DNA of 64,000 nucleotides from Caulobacter segnis (GCF_019931575.1 NZ_CP082923.1:2418001-2482000); one strand, 5' to 3'; positions 16,542 to 25,751 are shown, counted from the first letter of the stretch. Made by a program: numbers and translations. Notes: generated by a model from the sequence alone, not told the origin.

Positions 16542-16572
16542 GCGTGGACGCGGACCTCCCGCCGCTCCACGC
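16542..16572 (+). other. Stem-loop between receptor and GH43 gene
   Basis: GCGTGGA and GCGG (16542-16548, 16550-16553) pair with CCGC and TCCACGC (16562-16572), giving an 11-bp stem with single-base bulges and a 7-nt loop. A short T run follows at 16584-16587. It may be a partial terminator or an mRNA-processing and stability element between receptor and enzyme. The remaining 160-bp gap (16452-16612) shows no gene. Confidence 0.55.
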
Positions 16573-16612
16573 GCGCCCGGATCCTTTTGTCTAGTCTGGA
16601 GTGCGACCCGCG

Positions 16613-18226
16613 ATGCGACCTGGATCCTTGCCGGCCTGGATCACCGCCCTGGCGCTTCTGCCGCTCGCGGCTGTCGCCGAGCCCGCCGCGACCTATCGCA
16701 ATCCGATCCTGCACGCGGACTATTCCGACCCCGACGTGATCCGCGTGGGCGACCGCTACTACCTGGTCGCGTCGACCTTCCACTTCTCGCCGGGCCTGCC
16801 CGTCCTGGAGTCCAAGGATCTGGTCCACTGGACGATCCTGGGCCACGTGCTGCCGAGCCTGCCGTTCGCGCCGGAATACGACCTGCCCGGGCCGGTCCCG
16901 ACCGACGACACCGGCTCGCGGATGCCGCGCGACCAGCGAACCGTCGGCCAGCGCTATGCCGGCGGCGTCTGGGCGCCGTCGATCCGGCATCACGACGGCC
17001 GGTTCTACGTCTATTTCGCGACCCCCTATGAGGGGATCTTCATGGCGACGGCCGACAAGCCCGAGGGCCCCTGGAGCGCGCCGGTCGCGGTGATCGCCGG
17101 ACCCGGCTACGAGGACCCCTGCCCGTTCTGGGACGACGACGGCCAGGCCTACCTCGTCCATGGCAAGGTCGGCGCGGGCCCGCTGGTGCTGCACCGCATG
17201 GCGCTGGACGGCAAGTCGGTGCTGGACGCCGGGACAGTGATCATCGAGGACGCCAAGGCCCTGCCGGTCCTCGAAGGCCCCAAGCTCTACAAGCGCGACG
17301 GCTGGTACTACATCTTCGCCCCGACCGGCGGGGTCGAGACCGGGCCGCAGACCGTGCTGCGTTCACGGAACATCTGGGGGCCTTACGAGCACCGGTCCGT
17401 CCTGGTTCCAGGAACCTCGCGGCTGAAGGGGCCGCACCAGGGCGGCTGGGTCGAGACGACTTCGGGCCAGGGCTGGTTCGTCCACTTCAACAGCGCCGGC
17501 GCCTATGGCCGCATCGTCCATCTGCAGCCGGTCGCCTGGAAGGATGGCTGGCCGGTCATGGGCGAGGCCCAGCCCGGCGCCGGGCCGGACGCGACGGCGG
17601 GGCAGCCGGTGGCCGAATACGCTCTCCCCGACGTCGGCGGGCGTTTCCCGGCGGTGAAACCCCAGACCTCGGACGCCTTTTCCGGCGCAAAGCTGGGTCC
17701 GCAATGGGAGTGGAACCACAATCCCGACGACACGCGCTGGAGCCTGACCCGACGCCCCGGATTCCTGCGCTTGACCGCCGCGCCGGCGTCCAACCTGGTC
17801 AGCGCCCGCAATACCCTGACCCAGGTCCTGCAGAGCGAGCGCGCCGTCGTCACGACGCGGCTCGACGCGACCGGTCTGGCCGAGGGGCAGCGCGCCGGCC
17901 TGTCGATGTTCGGTCAGGGCGTCAGCTGGATCGGCGTGGCGCGTCGCCAGGGCGCGCTGCGGGTGGTCCAGTCCTTCGCCGGCGCCGAGGTCGTCGGTCC
18001 GACCTTGAAGGCCAAGACTCTCGAGCTGCGGGTGTCGGTCGCCGACCAGGCCGCCCGCTACGCCTACAGCCTCGACGGCGGCAAGACCTTCGTCGACCTG
18101 GGCGCGGTCGCCCCCTTGCGATTCAGTTGGTGGAAGGGCGCGCGGCCCGCGCTGTTCACCTATGGCGACCCTGCCCAAAAGAGGCAGGGTCACGCCGATT
18201 TCGACTGGGTGAAGGTCACGCCGTGA
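16613..18226 (+). CDS. Glycoside hydrolase family 43 (arabinosidase/xylosidase type)
   Basis: The 537-residue exported enzyme has a signal peptide (to about residue 24, AVAEPA) and a five-bladed propeller domain at 28-330. The three GH43 catalytic acids are visible: D39 in YSDPDV (base), D167 in YEDPCPFWDDDG (pKa modulator) and E220 in LEGPKLYK (acid). A beta-sandwich domain with SDAFSGAKLGPQWEW fills the C-terminus (about 345-537), as in GH43 xylosidases and arabinofuranosidases with a concanavalin-like module. It likely trims arabinose or xylose from pectin side chains. ATG at 16613 is preferred to GTG at 16601 because GGAG (16598-16601) is well spaced for it. Confidence 0.85.
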   Translation: MRPGSLPAWITALALLPLAAVAEPAATYRNPILHADYSDPDVIRVGDRYYLVASTFHFSPGLPVLESKDLVHWTILGHVLPSLPFAPEYDLPGPVPTDDTGSRMPRDQRTVGQRYAGGVWAPSIRHHDGRFYVYFATPYEGIFMATADKPEGPWSAPVAVIAGPGYEDPCPFWDDDGQAYLVHGKVGAGPLVLHRMALDGKSVLDAGTVIIEDAKALPVLEGPKLYKRDGWYYIFAPTGGVETGPQTVLRSRNIWGPYEHRSVLVPGTSRLKGPHQGGWVETTSGQGWFVHFNSAGAYGRIVHLQPVAWKDGWPVMGEAQPGAGPDATAGQPVAEYALPDVGGRFPAVKPQTSDAFSGAKLGPQWEWNHNPDDTRWSLTRRPGFLRLTAAPASNLVSARNTLTQVLQSERAVVTTRLDATGLAEGQRAGLSMFGQGVSWIGVARRQGALRVVQSFAGAEVVGPTLKAKTLELRVSVADQAARYAYSLDGGKTFVDLGAVAPLRFSWWKGARPALFTYGDPAQKRQGHADFDWVKVTP

Positions 18227-18250
18227 CTTTGACCGGTTTCCTGAGACGGG

Positions 18251-18309
18251 GCGGGTTGATGGACCCGCCTGCAACCGCCACCTCCTGGCGGTCGGCGGCC
18301 CGCGCCGAC
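18251..18309 (+). other. Three consecutive hairpins in the uxaC leader
   Basis: Three stem-loops follow one another: GCGGGT/ACCCGC (18251-18268), ACCGCC/GGCGGT (18274-18292) and GTCGGCG/CGCCGAC (18291-18309). The second and third overlap by two bases, so they cannot both form fully. They fill the 109-bp gap before uxaC, which has no clear ribosome site. A role in termination, attenuation or mRNA processing is possible. Confidence 0.5.
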
Positions 18310-18335
18310 CGCGCCTTTTGCCCGAGTTACGCGTC

Positions 18336-19790
18336 ATGCCCAGGCCTCTGAATTTCCATGAAGATCGGTTGTTCCCGGCGGACGCGACGACGCGGTCGTA
18401 CGCGCGGGGGCTGTATGGGTTGGTCAAGGACCTGCCGATCATCAGCCCGCACGGCCACACCGATCCGGCCTGGTTCGCGACCAACGAACCGTTCCAGGAC
18501 GCCACCGACCTGCTGCTGGCGCCCGACCACTATCTGTTCCGCATGCTCTACAGCCAGGGGATCGCGCTGGACGCCCTGAAGGTGCGTTCCAAGGCCGGGG
18601 TTCCGGCCACCGATCCGCGCGCGGCCTGGAAGCTGCTGGCGTCGAACTTCCACCTCTTCCGCGGCACGCCCTCGTGGATCTGGCTGAACCACGTGTTCTC
18701 GAAGGTGTTCGGCTTCACCGAGGTTTTCGACGCGACGACCGCCGACGACTATTTCGACCGCATCAACGAGGCCCTGGCCACCGACGCCTACCGGCCCCGG
18801 GCTCTGTTCGACCGCTTCAACATCGAGACCCTGGCCACCACCGAGGGCCCGCACGAGGTCCTCAAGCACCACCAGGCCATCCGCGAGAGCGGCTGGGGCG
18901 GCCATGTGATCACCGCCTATCGCCCCGACGCGGTCATCGACTTCGAGGACGAGCGCGGTCCGCGCGCCTTCGAGCGCTTCGCCGAGGTCTCGGGCCAGGA
19001 CGTCTACAGCTGGAAGAGCTACCTGGAGGCCCACCGCCTGCGCCGGGCCGCCTTCATCGAGGCCGGGGCCACCTCCAGCGACCACGGCCATCCGACGGCG
19101 GCCACCGCCGACCTGTCGGACGTCGAGGCCGAGGCCCTGTTCCAGAGCCTGGTCAAGGGTGAGGTCACGCCTGAAAAGGCCGAGCTGTTCCGGGCCCAGA
19201 TGCTGACCGAGATGGCCAAGATGAGCCTGGACGACGGCCTGGTCATGCAGATCCACCCCGGCTCGCACCGCAACCACAATGTCGGCCTGCTCGGCAGCCA
19301 CGGCCGCGACAAGGGCGCCGACATCCCGATGCGCACCGAATATGTCGATGCGCTCAAACCCCTGCTGACCCGCCTGGGCAACGACCCGCGCCTGTCGGTG
19401 ATCCTGTTCACCCTGGACGAGACCACCTACAGCCGCGAGCTGGCCCCGCTGGCCGGTCACTATCCGGTGCTGAAGCTGGGTCCGTCCTGGTGGTTCCACG
19501 ACAGCCCCGAGGGCATGATGCGCTTCCGCGAGCAGGTCACCGAGACCGCCGGCTTCTACAATACCGTCGGCTTCAACGACGACACCCGCGCCTTCCTCTC
19601 CATCCCCGCTCGCCACGACGTCGCTCGTCGCGTCGACAGCGCTTTCCTCGCCCGCATGGTCGCCGAACATCGTATGGACCTCGTCGAAGCCGAGGACCTC
19701 ATCGTCGACCTGACGTACAACCTGCCTAAGAAGGCCTACAAGCTGGATCAGAGCGCACGCCATGTTCATGCCCACAGACACGCCGGATAA
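18336..19790 (+). CDS. uxaC: Uronate isomerase
   Basis: The 484-residue protein matches glucuronate/galacturonate isomerase throughout (LNFHEDRLFPADATTRSYAR, PHEVLKHHQAIRESGW, MQIHPGSHRNHN). Metal-binding histidines are visible as H39 and H41 in SPHGHTDP. It converts D-galacturonate to tagaturonate (or glucuronate to fructuronate) in the cytoplasm, the first step of hexuronate use, fitting the GH28 pectin locus. ATG at 18336 starts the conserved region; TTG at 18318 is less likely. The last 29 bases overlap the IclR gene in another frame, suggesting coupling, and give UxaC an unusual histidine-rich tail (HVHAHRHAG). Later enzymes (UxaB, UxaA, KdgK, Eda) are not in this window. Confidence 0.93.
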   Translation: MPRPLNFHEDRLFPADATTRSYARGLYGLVKDLPIISPHGHTDPAWFATNEPFQDATDLLLAPDHYLFRMLYSQGIALDALKVRSKAGVPATDPRAAWKLLASNFHLFRGTPSWIWLNHVFSKVFGFTEVFDATTADDYFDRINEALATDAYRPRALFDRFNIETLATTEGPHEVLKHHQAIRESGWGGHVITAYRPDAVIDFEDERGPRAFERFAEVSGQDVYSWKSYLEAHRLRRAAFIEAGATSSDHGHPTAATADLSDVEAEALFQSLVKGEVTPEKAELFRAQMLTEMAKMSLDDGLVMQIHPGSHRNHNVGLLGSHGRDKGADIPMRTEYVDALKPLLTRLGNDPRLSVILFTLDETTYSRELAPLAGHYPVLKLGPSWWFHDSPEGMMRFREQVTETAGFYNTVGFNDDTRAFLSIPARHDVARRVDSAFLARMVAEHRMDLVEAEDLIVDLTYNLPKKAYKLDQSARHVHAHRHAG

Positions 19791-20496
19791 GGCCGAACGG
19801 GTCAGCCAGACCCTGCTGCGCGCGCTGGACATCCTGGACGCCGCGCGCGGCGGCCCGGTCGCCCTGACCGAGCTGGAGCGGCGCCTGGGCCTGACCCGCA
19901 GCACGGCGCATCGGCTGGCCTCGGCGCTGGTGGATCGCCGGCTGCTGACCCACGACGCGCGCAAAGGCTATCGCCTGGGTCCCAAGCTGATGGACCTGGG
20001 CTTCCAGGCGCGCGAGGCCACCAGCCTGGCCGCCGTCGCCCAGCCGATCCTCGACGGGCTCAGCCAGTCCATGGAGGACGCCTCGAACCTGGGCGTTCCC
20101 GACGGCGACCATGTGGTCTACATCGCGCGCTCGCCCAGCCGCCGCCGGGTGGCCGTGCGCCACCAGGTCGGCGACCGCAACCGGATCAGCACGACGGCGC
20201 TCGGTCGGGCGTTGATGCTGGACGCGCCGGCCGAGAGCTGGGTCGCCTACTTCCCCGACGAGGCGCAACCGGTCGCCAAGGCCGTCGGCGCGGCCTGGCA
20301 CTTCGACGAGGCGGGCGACTGCATCCGCTGCGTGGCCGCGCCGATCCGCGACGCCAGCGGCGCGATCGTAGCGGCGCTCAGCCTGTCCAGCATCCCCCAG
20401 TATATGCCCGAGGATCGGATGGCGCAGGCGGAACGCGAGGTCATCGACGCCGCGGACGCGATCAGCCGCCGCCTGGGCTGGGGCTGGGAGACCTAG
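19762..20496 (+). CDS. IclR-family regulator (KdgR-like)
   Basis: The 244-residue protein has an N-terminal winged helix (about residues 10-70, with LTELERRLGLTRSTAHRL) and an IclR effector domain (about 85-240, with YIARSPSRRRVAVRHQVGDR, STTALGRALML and CIRCVAAPIRD). IclR proteins commonly control hexuronate, KDG and aromatic pathways, so a KdgR-like role over uronate genes is a reasonable inference. The start overlaps uxaC by 29 bp; ATG at 19762 and ATG at 19768 are both possible. It ends 15 bp before the convergent GH30 gene. Thus the pectin locus has two regulators, a LacI at one end and an IclR at the other. Confidence 0.85.
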   Translation: MFMPTDTPDKAERVSQTLLRALDILDAARGGPVALTELERRLGLTRSTAHRLASALVDRRLLTHDARKGYRLGPKLMDLGFQAREATSLAAVAQPILDGLSQSMEDASNLGVPDGDHVVYIARSPSRRRVAVRHQVGDRNRISTTALGRALMLDAPAESWVAYFPDEAQPVAKAVGAAWHFDEAGDCIRCVAAPIRDASGAIVAALSLSSIPQYMPEDRMAQAEREVIDAADAISRRLGWGWET

Positions 20497-20511
20497 AGGC
20501 CTCCCAACCAA

Positions 20512-21915
20512 TCACCAGGTGAAGGTGCCGGCGGCCCGAGCCGGCAAGGACGCCTTGAACCGCCGCCCGCTTTCCGTGATGGCGAAGGTCGCCGGCTGGG
20601 TTCCCACGTTCAGCACGATCAGCACGCGGCCGCCGTCGCGGTTCTGGAACGCCACGGTGCGCAGGTCACCGAGCTTGGCTGGCGAGCCGATCCGCGTCGC
20701 GCCCGGTTTCACGAACCGGCTGGCGTGGCCGAAGGCGTAATATTCCTGGGTGCGGGTGATGGCGCCGCTCGTGCTGTCGATCGACAGGACACCCCGGCAA
20801 TCGCCGCAGCCGCCGGCGTGCGGGCCGAACTTCTCGTCCAGGGCCAGGTTCCACATCAGGACGCCCCGCGCGCCGCCGCGCGTCGCGCCGATGATCAGGT
20901 TCTCGACCATCCACGAGAAGCTGTCGTCGAACTTCGGGGACCATTCGCCGCCCGAGCACTCGGTCAGGAAGATCTCCTTGTCCGGATTGGCTTCGGTCAC
21001 CGGCTGCTGGGCCGAGACGTCGCCCGCGTAGCAGTGCCAGGCGACGCCGGCGAGGAAGGCTCGGGCCCTGGGATCGGCCAGCACGGTCGTTGGCTGTTCG
21101 GGATGATCCCAGTTGTGGTCCCAGTCGAGCACTTTGGTGGTGATCTTCTGGCGTTCGAACACCGGGGCCAGGTTCTCGCCGAAGAACCTCGCACGATCCT
21201 TGGCGTTCCAGCGCATGCCCGGGTAGTTGTCGGGCTCGAAGTCCGGCTCGTTCTGGATGCTGAGATAGTCGGTGGGCACGCCGACCTTGGCCGCTTCCTT
21301 GACGTAGCGGGCGAAGAAGTCGGCATAGACCGGATAGGCCTCGGGCTTCAGCTGGCCCTTTACCAGCGATCCCGTCGTCTTCATCCAGGCCGGGGCGCTC
21401 CACGGCGAGGCCATGACCTTGAGGTCGGGATTGATCTTCAGCGCCGCGCGGACGGTCGGGAAGACGTATTCCTGTGGCCGCTTCAGCGAGAAATGCTCGA
21501 GCTTCGGATCCGCCGCCCCGTTCGGAACGTCATCCAGGCTGTAGTGGTCCAGCGAGAAGTCCGAGGCGCCGATGGTGATCCGGGTGAAGCTGAAGCCCAG
21601 GCCACCCTCCCCACGCCCGTACAGCTCGCGCAGCAGCTGGTCGCGTTTGACCGGCGTCAGCTTGTTCTGGATCAGCCAAGCCGAGGCGTCGGTGATCGCC
21701 GCGCCGAAGCCGACGATGGTCTGGTGGCGCTCCTTGGTGTCGACGGCGATTACCGGCAGGCCGGCGACCGTCTCGGCGCTCGCCACGCTCGACGGCGCCT
21801 GGGCGGCCAGCAGCTGGCTCTTGTCGCCCGTCGTCACCCAGCCCTGAAGCTTGGATCCGGCGACAGCGGGCGTCGCCACGACGAGCGCGGCGGCGGCGAG
21901 AAGGATGGCGCGCAT
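20512..21915 (-). CDS. Glycoside hydrolase family 30 (glucosylceramidase/beta-glucanase-like)
   Basis: The 467-residue exported enzyme has a signal peptide ending AVAG (about residue 20) and a GH30 TIM barrel starting with IVGFGAAITDASAW. Catalytic residues are visible: acid/base E223 in SIQNEPDF and nucleophile E319 in LTECSGGEW. The C-terminal beta domain (about 400-467) is typical. GH30 members cleave beta-glucosidic bonds, including beta-1,6-glucan and glucosylceramide. ATG at 21915 shares its A with the TGA stop of the GH3 gene, so the pair is translationally coupled and should act in sequence: GH30 makes oligomers, GH3 releases glucose. The frame is open upstream, but that part is merely GH3 in another frame. 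Confidence 0.87.
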   Translation of the reverse strand: MRAILLAAAALVVATPAVAGSKLQGWVTTGDKSQLLAAQAPSSVASAETVAGLPVIAVDTKERHQTIVGFGAAITDASAWLIQNKLTPVKRDQLLRELYGRGEGGLGFSFTRITIGASDFSLDHYSLDDVPNGAADPKLEHFSLKRPQEYVFPTVRAALKINPDLKVMASPWSAPAWMKTTGSLVKGQLKPEAYPVYADFFARYVKEAAKVGVPTDYLSIQNEPDFEPDNYPGMRWNAKDRARFFGENLAPVFERQKITTKVLDWDHNWDHPEQPTTVLADPRARAFLAGVAWHCYAGDVSAQQPVTEANPDKEIFLTECSGGEWSPKFDDSFSWMVENLIIGATRGGARGVLMWNLALDEKFGPHAGGCGDCRGVLSIDSTSGAITRTQEYYAFGHASRFVKPGATRIGSPAKLGDLRTVAFQNRDGGRVLIVLNVGTQPATFAITESGRRFKASLPARAAGTFTW

Positions 21916-24203
21916 CACGGCTTCCTCGACCAGGCCTTGAGGTTGGCCTCGCCAGTCAGCGCCGCGTCGCCGGCATGGCGGCCGACATAGAGCGGGTAGC
22001 GGCCCGCCGCGATCGACCAGCCCGGCTTGGAGACGTCGTAGTCGGCCAGGATGCGCGGCTCGACGGTGAGGGTGACGCGCCGGGTCTCGCCGGGCGCCAG
22101 GTCGACCTTCTCGAAGCCGGCCAGACGGACCATCGGCTTGCGCTTGCCGGCCGTGACGTAGAGCTGCGGGGTGTCGGCGCCGGCGGCGTTGCCGGTGTTG
22201 GTGACGTCGAAGCTGACCTTCAGCCCCGCCACGTCCTCGACCTTGAGGTTCCTGTACGCGAAGGTCGTGTACGAGAGGCCGTAGCCGAACGGATAGAGCG
22301 GCTGGCGCTGTTCCTGGGCGTACCAGCGGTAGCCGACGGCCGCGCCCTCGACGTACTTCACCGGAAAGCCCTTGATCGGACCGGCCTGCTGGCCGGCGCG
22401 GCGAGCGTCGTCGATGGCGGCCTGTTCGGCGAAGCCCGGCGCACTCGCACGCGGAGCCTGGTCGGCGGACTTCGGGAAGGTCATGGCCAGGCGGCCCGAC
22501 GGATTGACCTCGCCCGTCAGCAGGCGGGCGAGGGCCTGGCCGCCGCGCTGGCCGGGATACCAGGCCTGAAGCACCGCGCCGACGCGGTCCAGCCACGGCA
22601 TGGTCACCGGGCCGCCGGTCTCGAGGACGACGATCGAATTCTTGTTGGCCGTCGCGACCGCGTCGATCAGGGCGTCCTGGTTCTCGGGCAACACGATCGA
22701 GGGCGCGTCCTGGGCCTCGGTCTGCCAGTGCCAGGCGAAGACGATGGCGACGTCGGCGTCCTTGGCGGCGGCCGCGGCGGCGGCCGGGTCCTTGCCGTCG
22801 ACATAGATCACCTCGGCGCCCGGCGCGGCGGCCTTGATCGCCTGCAGCGGCGAGGACGCGTGCCAGGTGACGCGGACGAACGAGGCGGCCTCGCCGCCGT
22901 TCAGCGGGATCTCGACCGGCGCGCCGCCGACCGACCGCACCTGGGACGAGCCGCCGCCCGAGATCACCCCGACGTCGGCATGGGCGCCGATCAGCACGAT
23001 CTTCTTGGCGGTCTTGGCCAGAGGCAGCAGGCCGCCCTCGTTCTTCAGCAGCACCGCCCCGCGCTCGGCCACCGCTTGGGCGACCTTGGCGTGGGCGTCA
23101 TAGTCGATCGGCTGGGGGCTGGTCGGGGTCGGGTCGTCCATCAGGCCCGAGGTGATCACCCCGTGCAGGATGCGGCGGACCATGTCGTCGAGGCGAGCCC
23201 GGCTGACCTCGCCCTTGGCCACGGCGGCCTTCAGGTCGTCGCCGAAGAAGATCTGGGTGTCCAGCTCCTGACCCGACTGCTGGTCCAGGCCCGCCAGCGC
23301 GGCCTTCACCGTGCTGTGCACCGCGCCCCAGTCGGACATCACGAAGCCCGGATAGTTCCAGTCGCGCTTGAGCACCTTGTTCAGCAGGAAGTCGTTCTGG
23401 CACGCCCAGTCGCCATTGACCTTGTTGTAGGCGCACATCACCGACGCCGGACTGCTCTTCTCGATCGCGATCTGGAAGGCCAGCAGGTCGCTTTCCCGCA
23501 GGTCCGCCTCGTCGATCTGGGCGTCCATCACGTGGCGGCCGGTCTCCTGGGCGTTGAGGGCGAAGTGCTTGATCGTCGAGACGATGTGGTTGGACTGCAC
23601 GCCCTTGATCTGCTCGCCGGCCATCTCACCGGCCAGCAGCGGATCTTCGCCGAGATATTCGAAGTTGCGGCCGGCCCACGGGTCACGGGTCAGGTTGACG
23701 CCGCCGGCCAACAGGACGTTGAAGGTCTTGGCGCGGGCCTCGGCGCCGATCATCGCGCCGCCGGCATAGGCCAGCTTCGGCTCGAAGGTCGAGGCCAAGG
23801 CGAGGCCCGACGGCAGGGCCGTGGCGACGTCGCCCTTGCGCTGCTCGACCTGGTTGGCCACGCCCAGGCTGGCGTCGCTCTCGCGCAGGGTCGGGATCTT
23901 CAGGCGAGACACGCCCGGGACATAGCCGGCCGAGGGGATCATGTCGGCGGGCGCGGGCTTGGTGTTGGGCGGGAAGAGGCCGTGCAGATAGGCGATCTTC
24001 TCATCCAGCGTCATCTGCTTGACCAGGGCGTCGGCGCGGGCCCAGGCCGGATCATTGGCGCGCGGGGTCAGCGGCGCGCTGTCCTTGGTCGGCATGACCT
24101 CGGCGAGCACTCCCGACAGCGGGACGAGGGAAAGCAACGCCACGGCGGCGGTAGTCCGGCACAGGATCCGCAAGGCGGATGAAGGCAGGGCGGCGGTCGT
24201 CAT
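21915..24203 (-). CDS. Glycoside hydrolase family 3 beta-glucosidase, exported
   Basis: The 762-residue protein has a signal peptide (ending about residue 34, SGVLAE), the GH3 N-terminal barrel (KHFALNAQETGRHVMDAQID; nucleophile D291 in VMSDWGAVH), the alpha/beta sandwich (IVLIGAHADVGVISGGGSS) and a fibronectin-III-like C-terminal domain (PQLYVTAGKRKPMVRLAGFE). It probably releases glucose from short beta-glucans in the periplasm. ATG at 24203 is supported by GGAG five bases upstream; TTG at 24215 would include that ribosome site. It follows the halogenase-like gene by 18 bp and overlaps GH30 by one base, so the three form one unit with the upstream receptor. Confidence 0.9.
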   Translation of the reverse strand: MTTAALPSSALRILCRTTAAVALLSLVPLSGVLAEVMPTKDSAPLTPRANDPAWARADALVKQMTLDEKIAYLHGLFPPNTKPAPADMIPSAGYVPGVSRLKIPTLRESDASLGVANQVEQRKGDVATALPSGLALASTFEPKLAYAGGAMIGAEARAKTFNVLLAGGVNLTRDPWAGRNFEYLGEDPLLAGEMAGEQIKGVQSNHIVSTIKHFALNAQETGRHVMDAQIDEADLRESDLLAFQIAIEKSSPASVMCAYNKVNGDWACQNDFLLNKVLKRDWNYPGFVMSDWGAVHSTVKAALAGLDQQSGQELDTQIFFGDDLKAAVAKGEVSRARLDDMVRRILHGVITSGLMDDPTPTSPQPIDYDAHAKVAQAVAERGAVLLKNEGGLLPLAKTAKKIVLIGAHADVGVISGGGSSQVRSVGGAPVEIPLNGGEAASFVRVTWHASSPLQAIKAAAPGAEVIYVDGKDPAAAAAAAKDADVAIVFAWHWQTEAQDAPSIVLPENQDALIDAVATANKNSIVVLETGGPVTMPWLDRVGAVLQAWYPGQRGGQALARLLTGEVNPSGRLAMTFPKSADQAPRASAPGFAEQAAIDDARRAGQQAGPIKGFPVKYVEGAAVGYRWYAQEQRQPLYPFGYGLSYTTFAYRNLKVEDVAGLKVSFDVTNTGNAAGADTPQLYVTAGKRKPMVRLAGFEKVDLAPGETRRVTLTVEPRILADYDVSKPGWSIAAGRYPLYVGRHAGDAALTGEANLKAWSRKP

Positions 24204-24221
24204 GGCGTACTCCAAGCGTCT

Positions 24222-25751
24222 CTAGGGAATGGGAACGGGGGCCGCGTTGAGCGGCGGGGCCTGGCAGGTCCGGGCCACGAACTCGGCATGGCTGGGCATG
24301 ACGTTCAGGCACTTGCCGATCACCGTTTCGATGTTGGCGAGATGGGCTGCGATGGCCTCGTCCGACTGGACGCGGACCAGCGGGTCATAGCCGCGCGGGA
24401 TCACGCCCTGGCCCAGGAACACCTGGATCCAGCTCTCCTCGGTGAAGAGTTCGTCGTCCTCGCGGAACACCCGGCCGTTGGCGGCGAACAGGTCCATCTT
24501 CCGCTGCAGCGTCGCGGGGACCTCCATGTCGCGGCAGGAACGCCAGAATGGCGTGTCGTCGCGCTGGGTGGCCTTGTAGTGCAGGATGATGAAGTCGCGG
24601 ATGCGCTCGTACTCGAAGTCGCTCTGGCGATTGAACTCGTCGACATTGGCCTGGTCGAAGCCGCCGTCCGGCAGCAGGCGAACCATGCGGATCACGGCCG
24701 ACTGGATCAGGTGCAGGCTGGTCGACTCCAGGGGCTCCATGAAGCCGCTGGCCAGACCCACCGAGACGCAGTTCTTGTTCCAGATCTTCTTGCGTTTGCC
24801 GGTCGTGAAGCGGATGCGCAGCGGGTTGGCCCGCTGGGCGCCGTCCAGGTTCGACAACAAGACGCGCTCGGCTTCGTCGTCGTCGATGTATTTGGACGAA
24901 TAGACGTGGCCGTTGCCGGTGCGGTGCTGCAGTGGGATGCGCCATTGCCAGCCGGCGTCGTGCGCTGTCGAGCGGGTATAGGGCGTGAAGTGCTCTGAGC
25001 GCTCGGTCGGCACGGCGATGGCCCGGTCGCAGGGCAGCCAGTGTGTCCAATCCTCATAGCCCGTCTTCAGCGCCTGCTCGATGATCAGCCCCCGGAAGCC
25101 CGAGCAATCGACGAAGAAGTCGGCGGCGATCACCTCGCCGTCGTCCATGGTCACCGACTGGACGAAGCCGTCCTGCGGCCGCAGCGTCACGTCGACGATC
25201 TTGCCCTCGCGCCGCTTGACGCCGCGCGCTTGGGCGTAGGTCGACAGGTGCTTGGCGTAGAGGCCAGCGTCGAAATGGAAGGCGTGGGCGATATGGCCGA
25301 TCGGGGACTCGGCCATGTCCGCCCGGGCGCGCATGAACCTGTCGTTCAGCGCCATGGCGTTGTTGATCGACAGATCGTTGAAGTCGCCCGCGCGGCCCAA
25401 CTCGCGCATGCGCAGCCAGTACTGGTGGACGCGCAGCCAGCCCAGGTCCTGGCCCAGCACGCCGAAGCCGTGCAGGTAGCTCTCACCCTTGCGGAACCAA
25501 TCGCGGAACTGGATGCCCAGCTTGAAGGACCCCTGCGTCTTGCGCAGGAAGTCATCCTCGTCGAGGCCGAGCAGCTCGTTGAACTTCTTGATGGCGGGGA
25601 TAGTCGCCTCCCCCACCCCGACCGTGCCGATCTCCTCGGACTCGACAAGGACGATCTCGTAGAGACCCTGGAACAGGCGCGAGCACAGCGCCGCCGTCAT
25701 CCATCCGGCGGACCCGCCGCCGGCGATCAGAATTTTCTTGAGCGGTTGCAA
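24222..25751 (-). CDS. Tryptophan-halogenase-family flavoprotein
   Basis: The 509-residue protein has the flavin-binding GGGSAG motif (residues 11-16), the halogenase signature WQWRIP (268-273), the lysine that corresponds to the catalytic residue in PrnA (K77 in GSFKLGI) and E342-S343 of the chloride/substrate site (PLESTS). Biochemically known relatives chlorinate tryptophan with FADH2 and chloride. However, members beside TonB receptors and glycosidases in Caulobacter-type genomes have no proven reaction. TTG at 25751 is the start: GGGAGG lies 8 bases before it, and any later ATG would remove the flavin motif. It lies between the receptor and GH3 genes in one operon, so it should be induced by the same sugar. 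Confidence 0.87.
   Translation of the reverse strand: MQPLKKILIAGGGSAGWMTAALCSRLFQGLYEIVLVESEEIGTVGVGEATIPAIKKFNELLGLDEDDFLRKTQGSFKLGIQFRDWFRKGESYLHGFGVLGQDLGWLRVHQYWLRMRELGRAGDFNDLSINNAMALNDRFMRARADMAESPIGHIAHAFHFDAGLYAKHLSTYAQARGVKRREGKIVDVTLRPQDGFVQSVTMDDGEVIAADFFVDCSGFRGLIIEQALKTGYEDWTHWLPCDRAIAVPTERSEHFTPYTRSTAHDAGWQWRIPLQHRTGNGHVYSSKYIDDDEAERVLLSNLDGAQRANPLRIRFTTGKRKKIWNKNCVSVGLASGFMEPLESTSLHLIQSAVIRMVRLLPDGGFDQANVDEFNRQSDFEYERIRDFIILHYKATQRDDTPFWRSCRDMEVPATLQRKMDLFAANGRVFREDDELFTEESWIQVFLGQGVIPRGYDPLVRVQSDEAIAAHLANIETVIGKCLNVMPSHAEFVARTCQAPPLNAAPVPIP

Noticed and set aside
20512-22596. A GH30 protein with a 226-residue N-terminal extension
   Set aside because: The extension is the GH3 gene read in another frame. 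The signal peptide starts at the ATG at 21915.
21975-24182. Open frame of about 735 codons antisense to GH3
   Set aside because: The GH3 gene is complete with catalytic residues. The antisense translation is rich in H, R, G and L without a recognisable domain.
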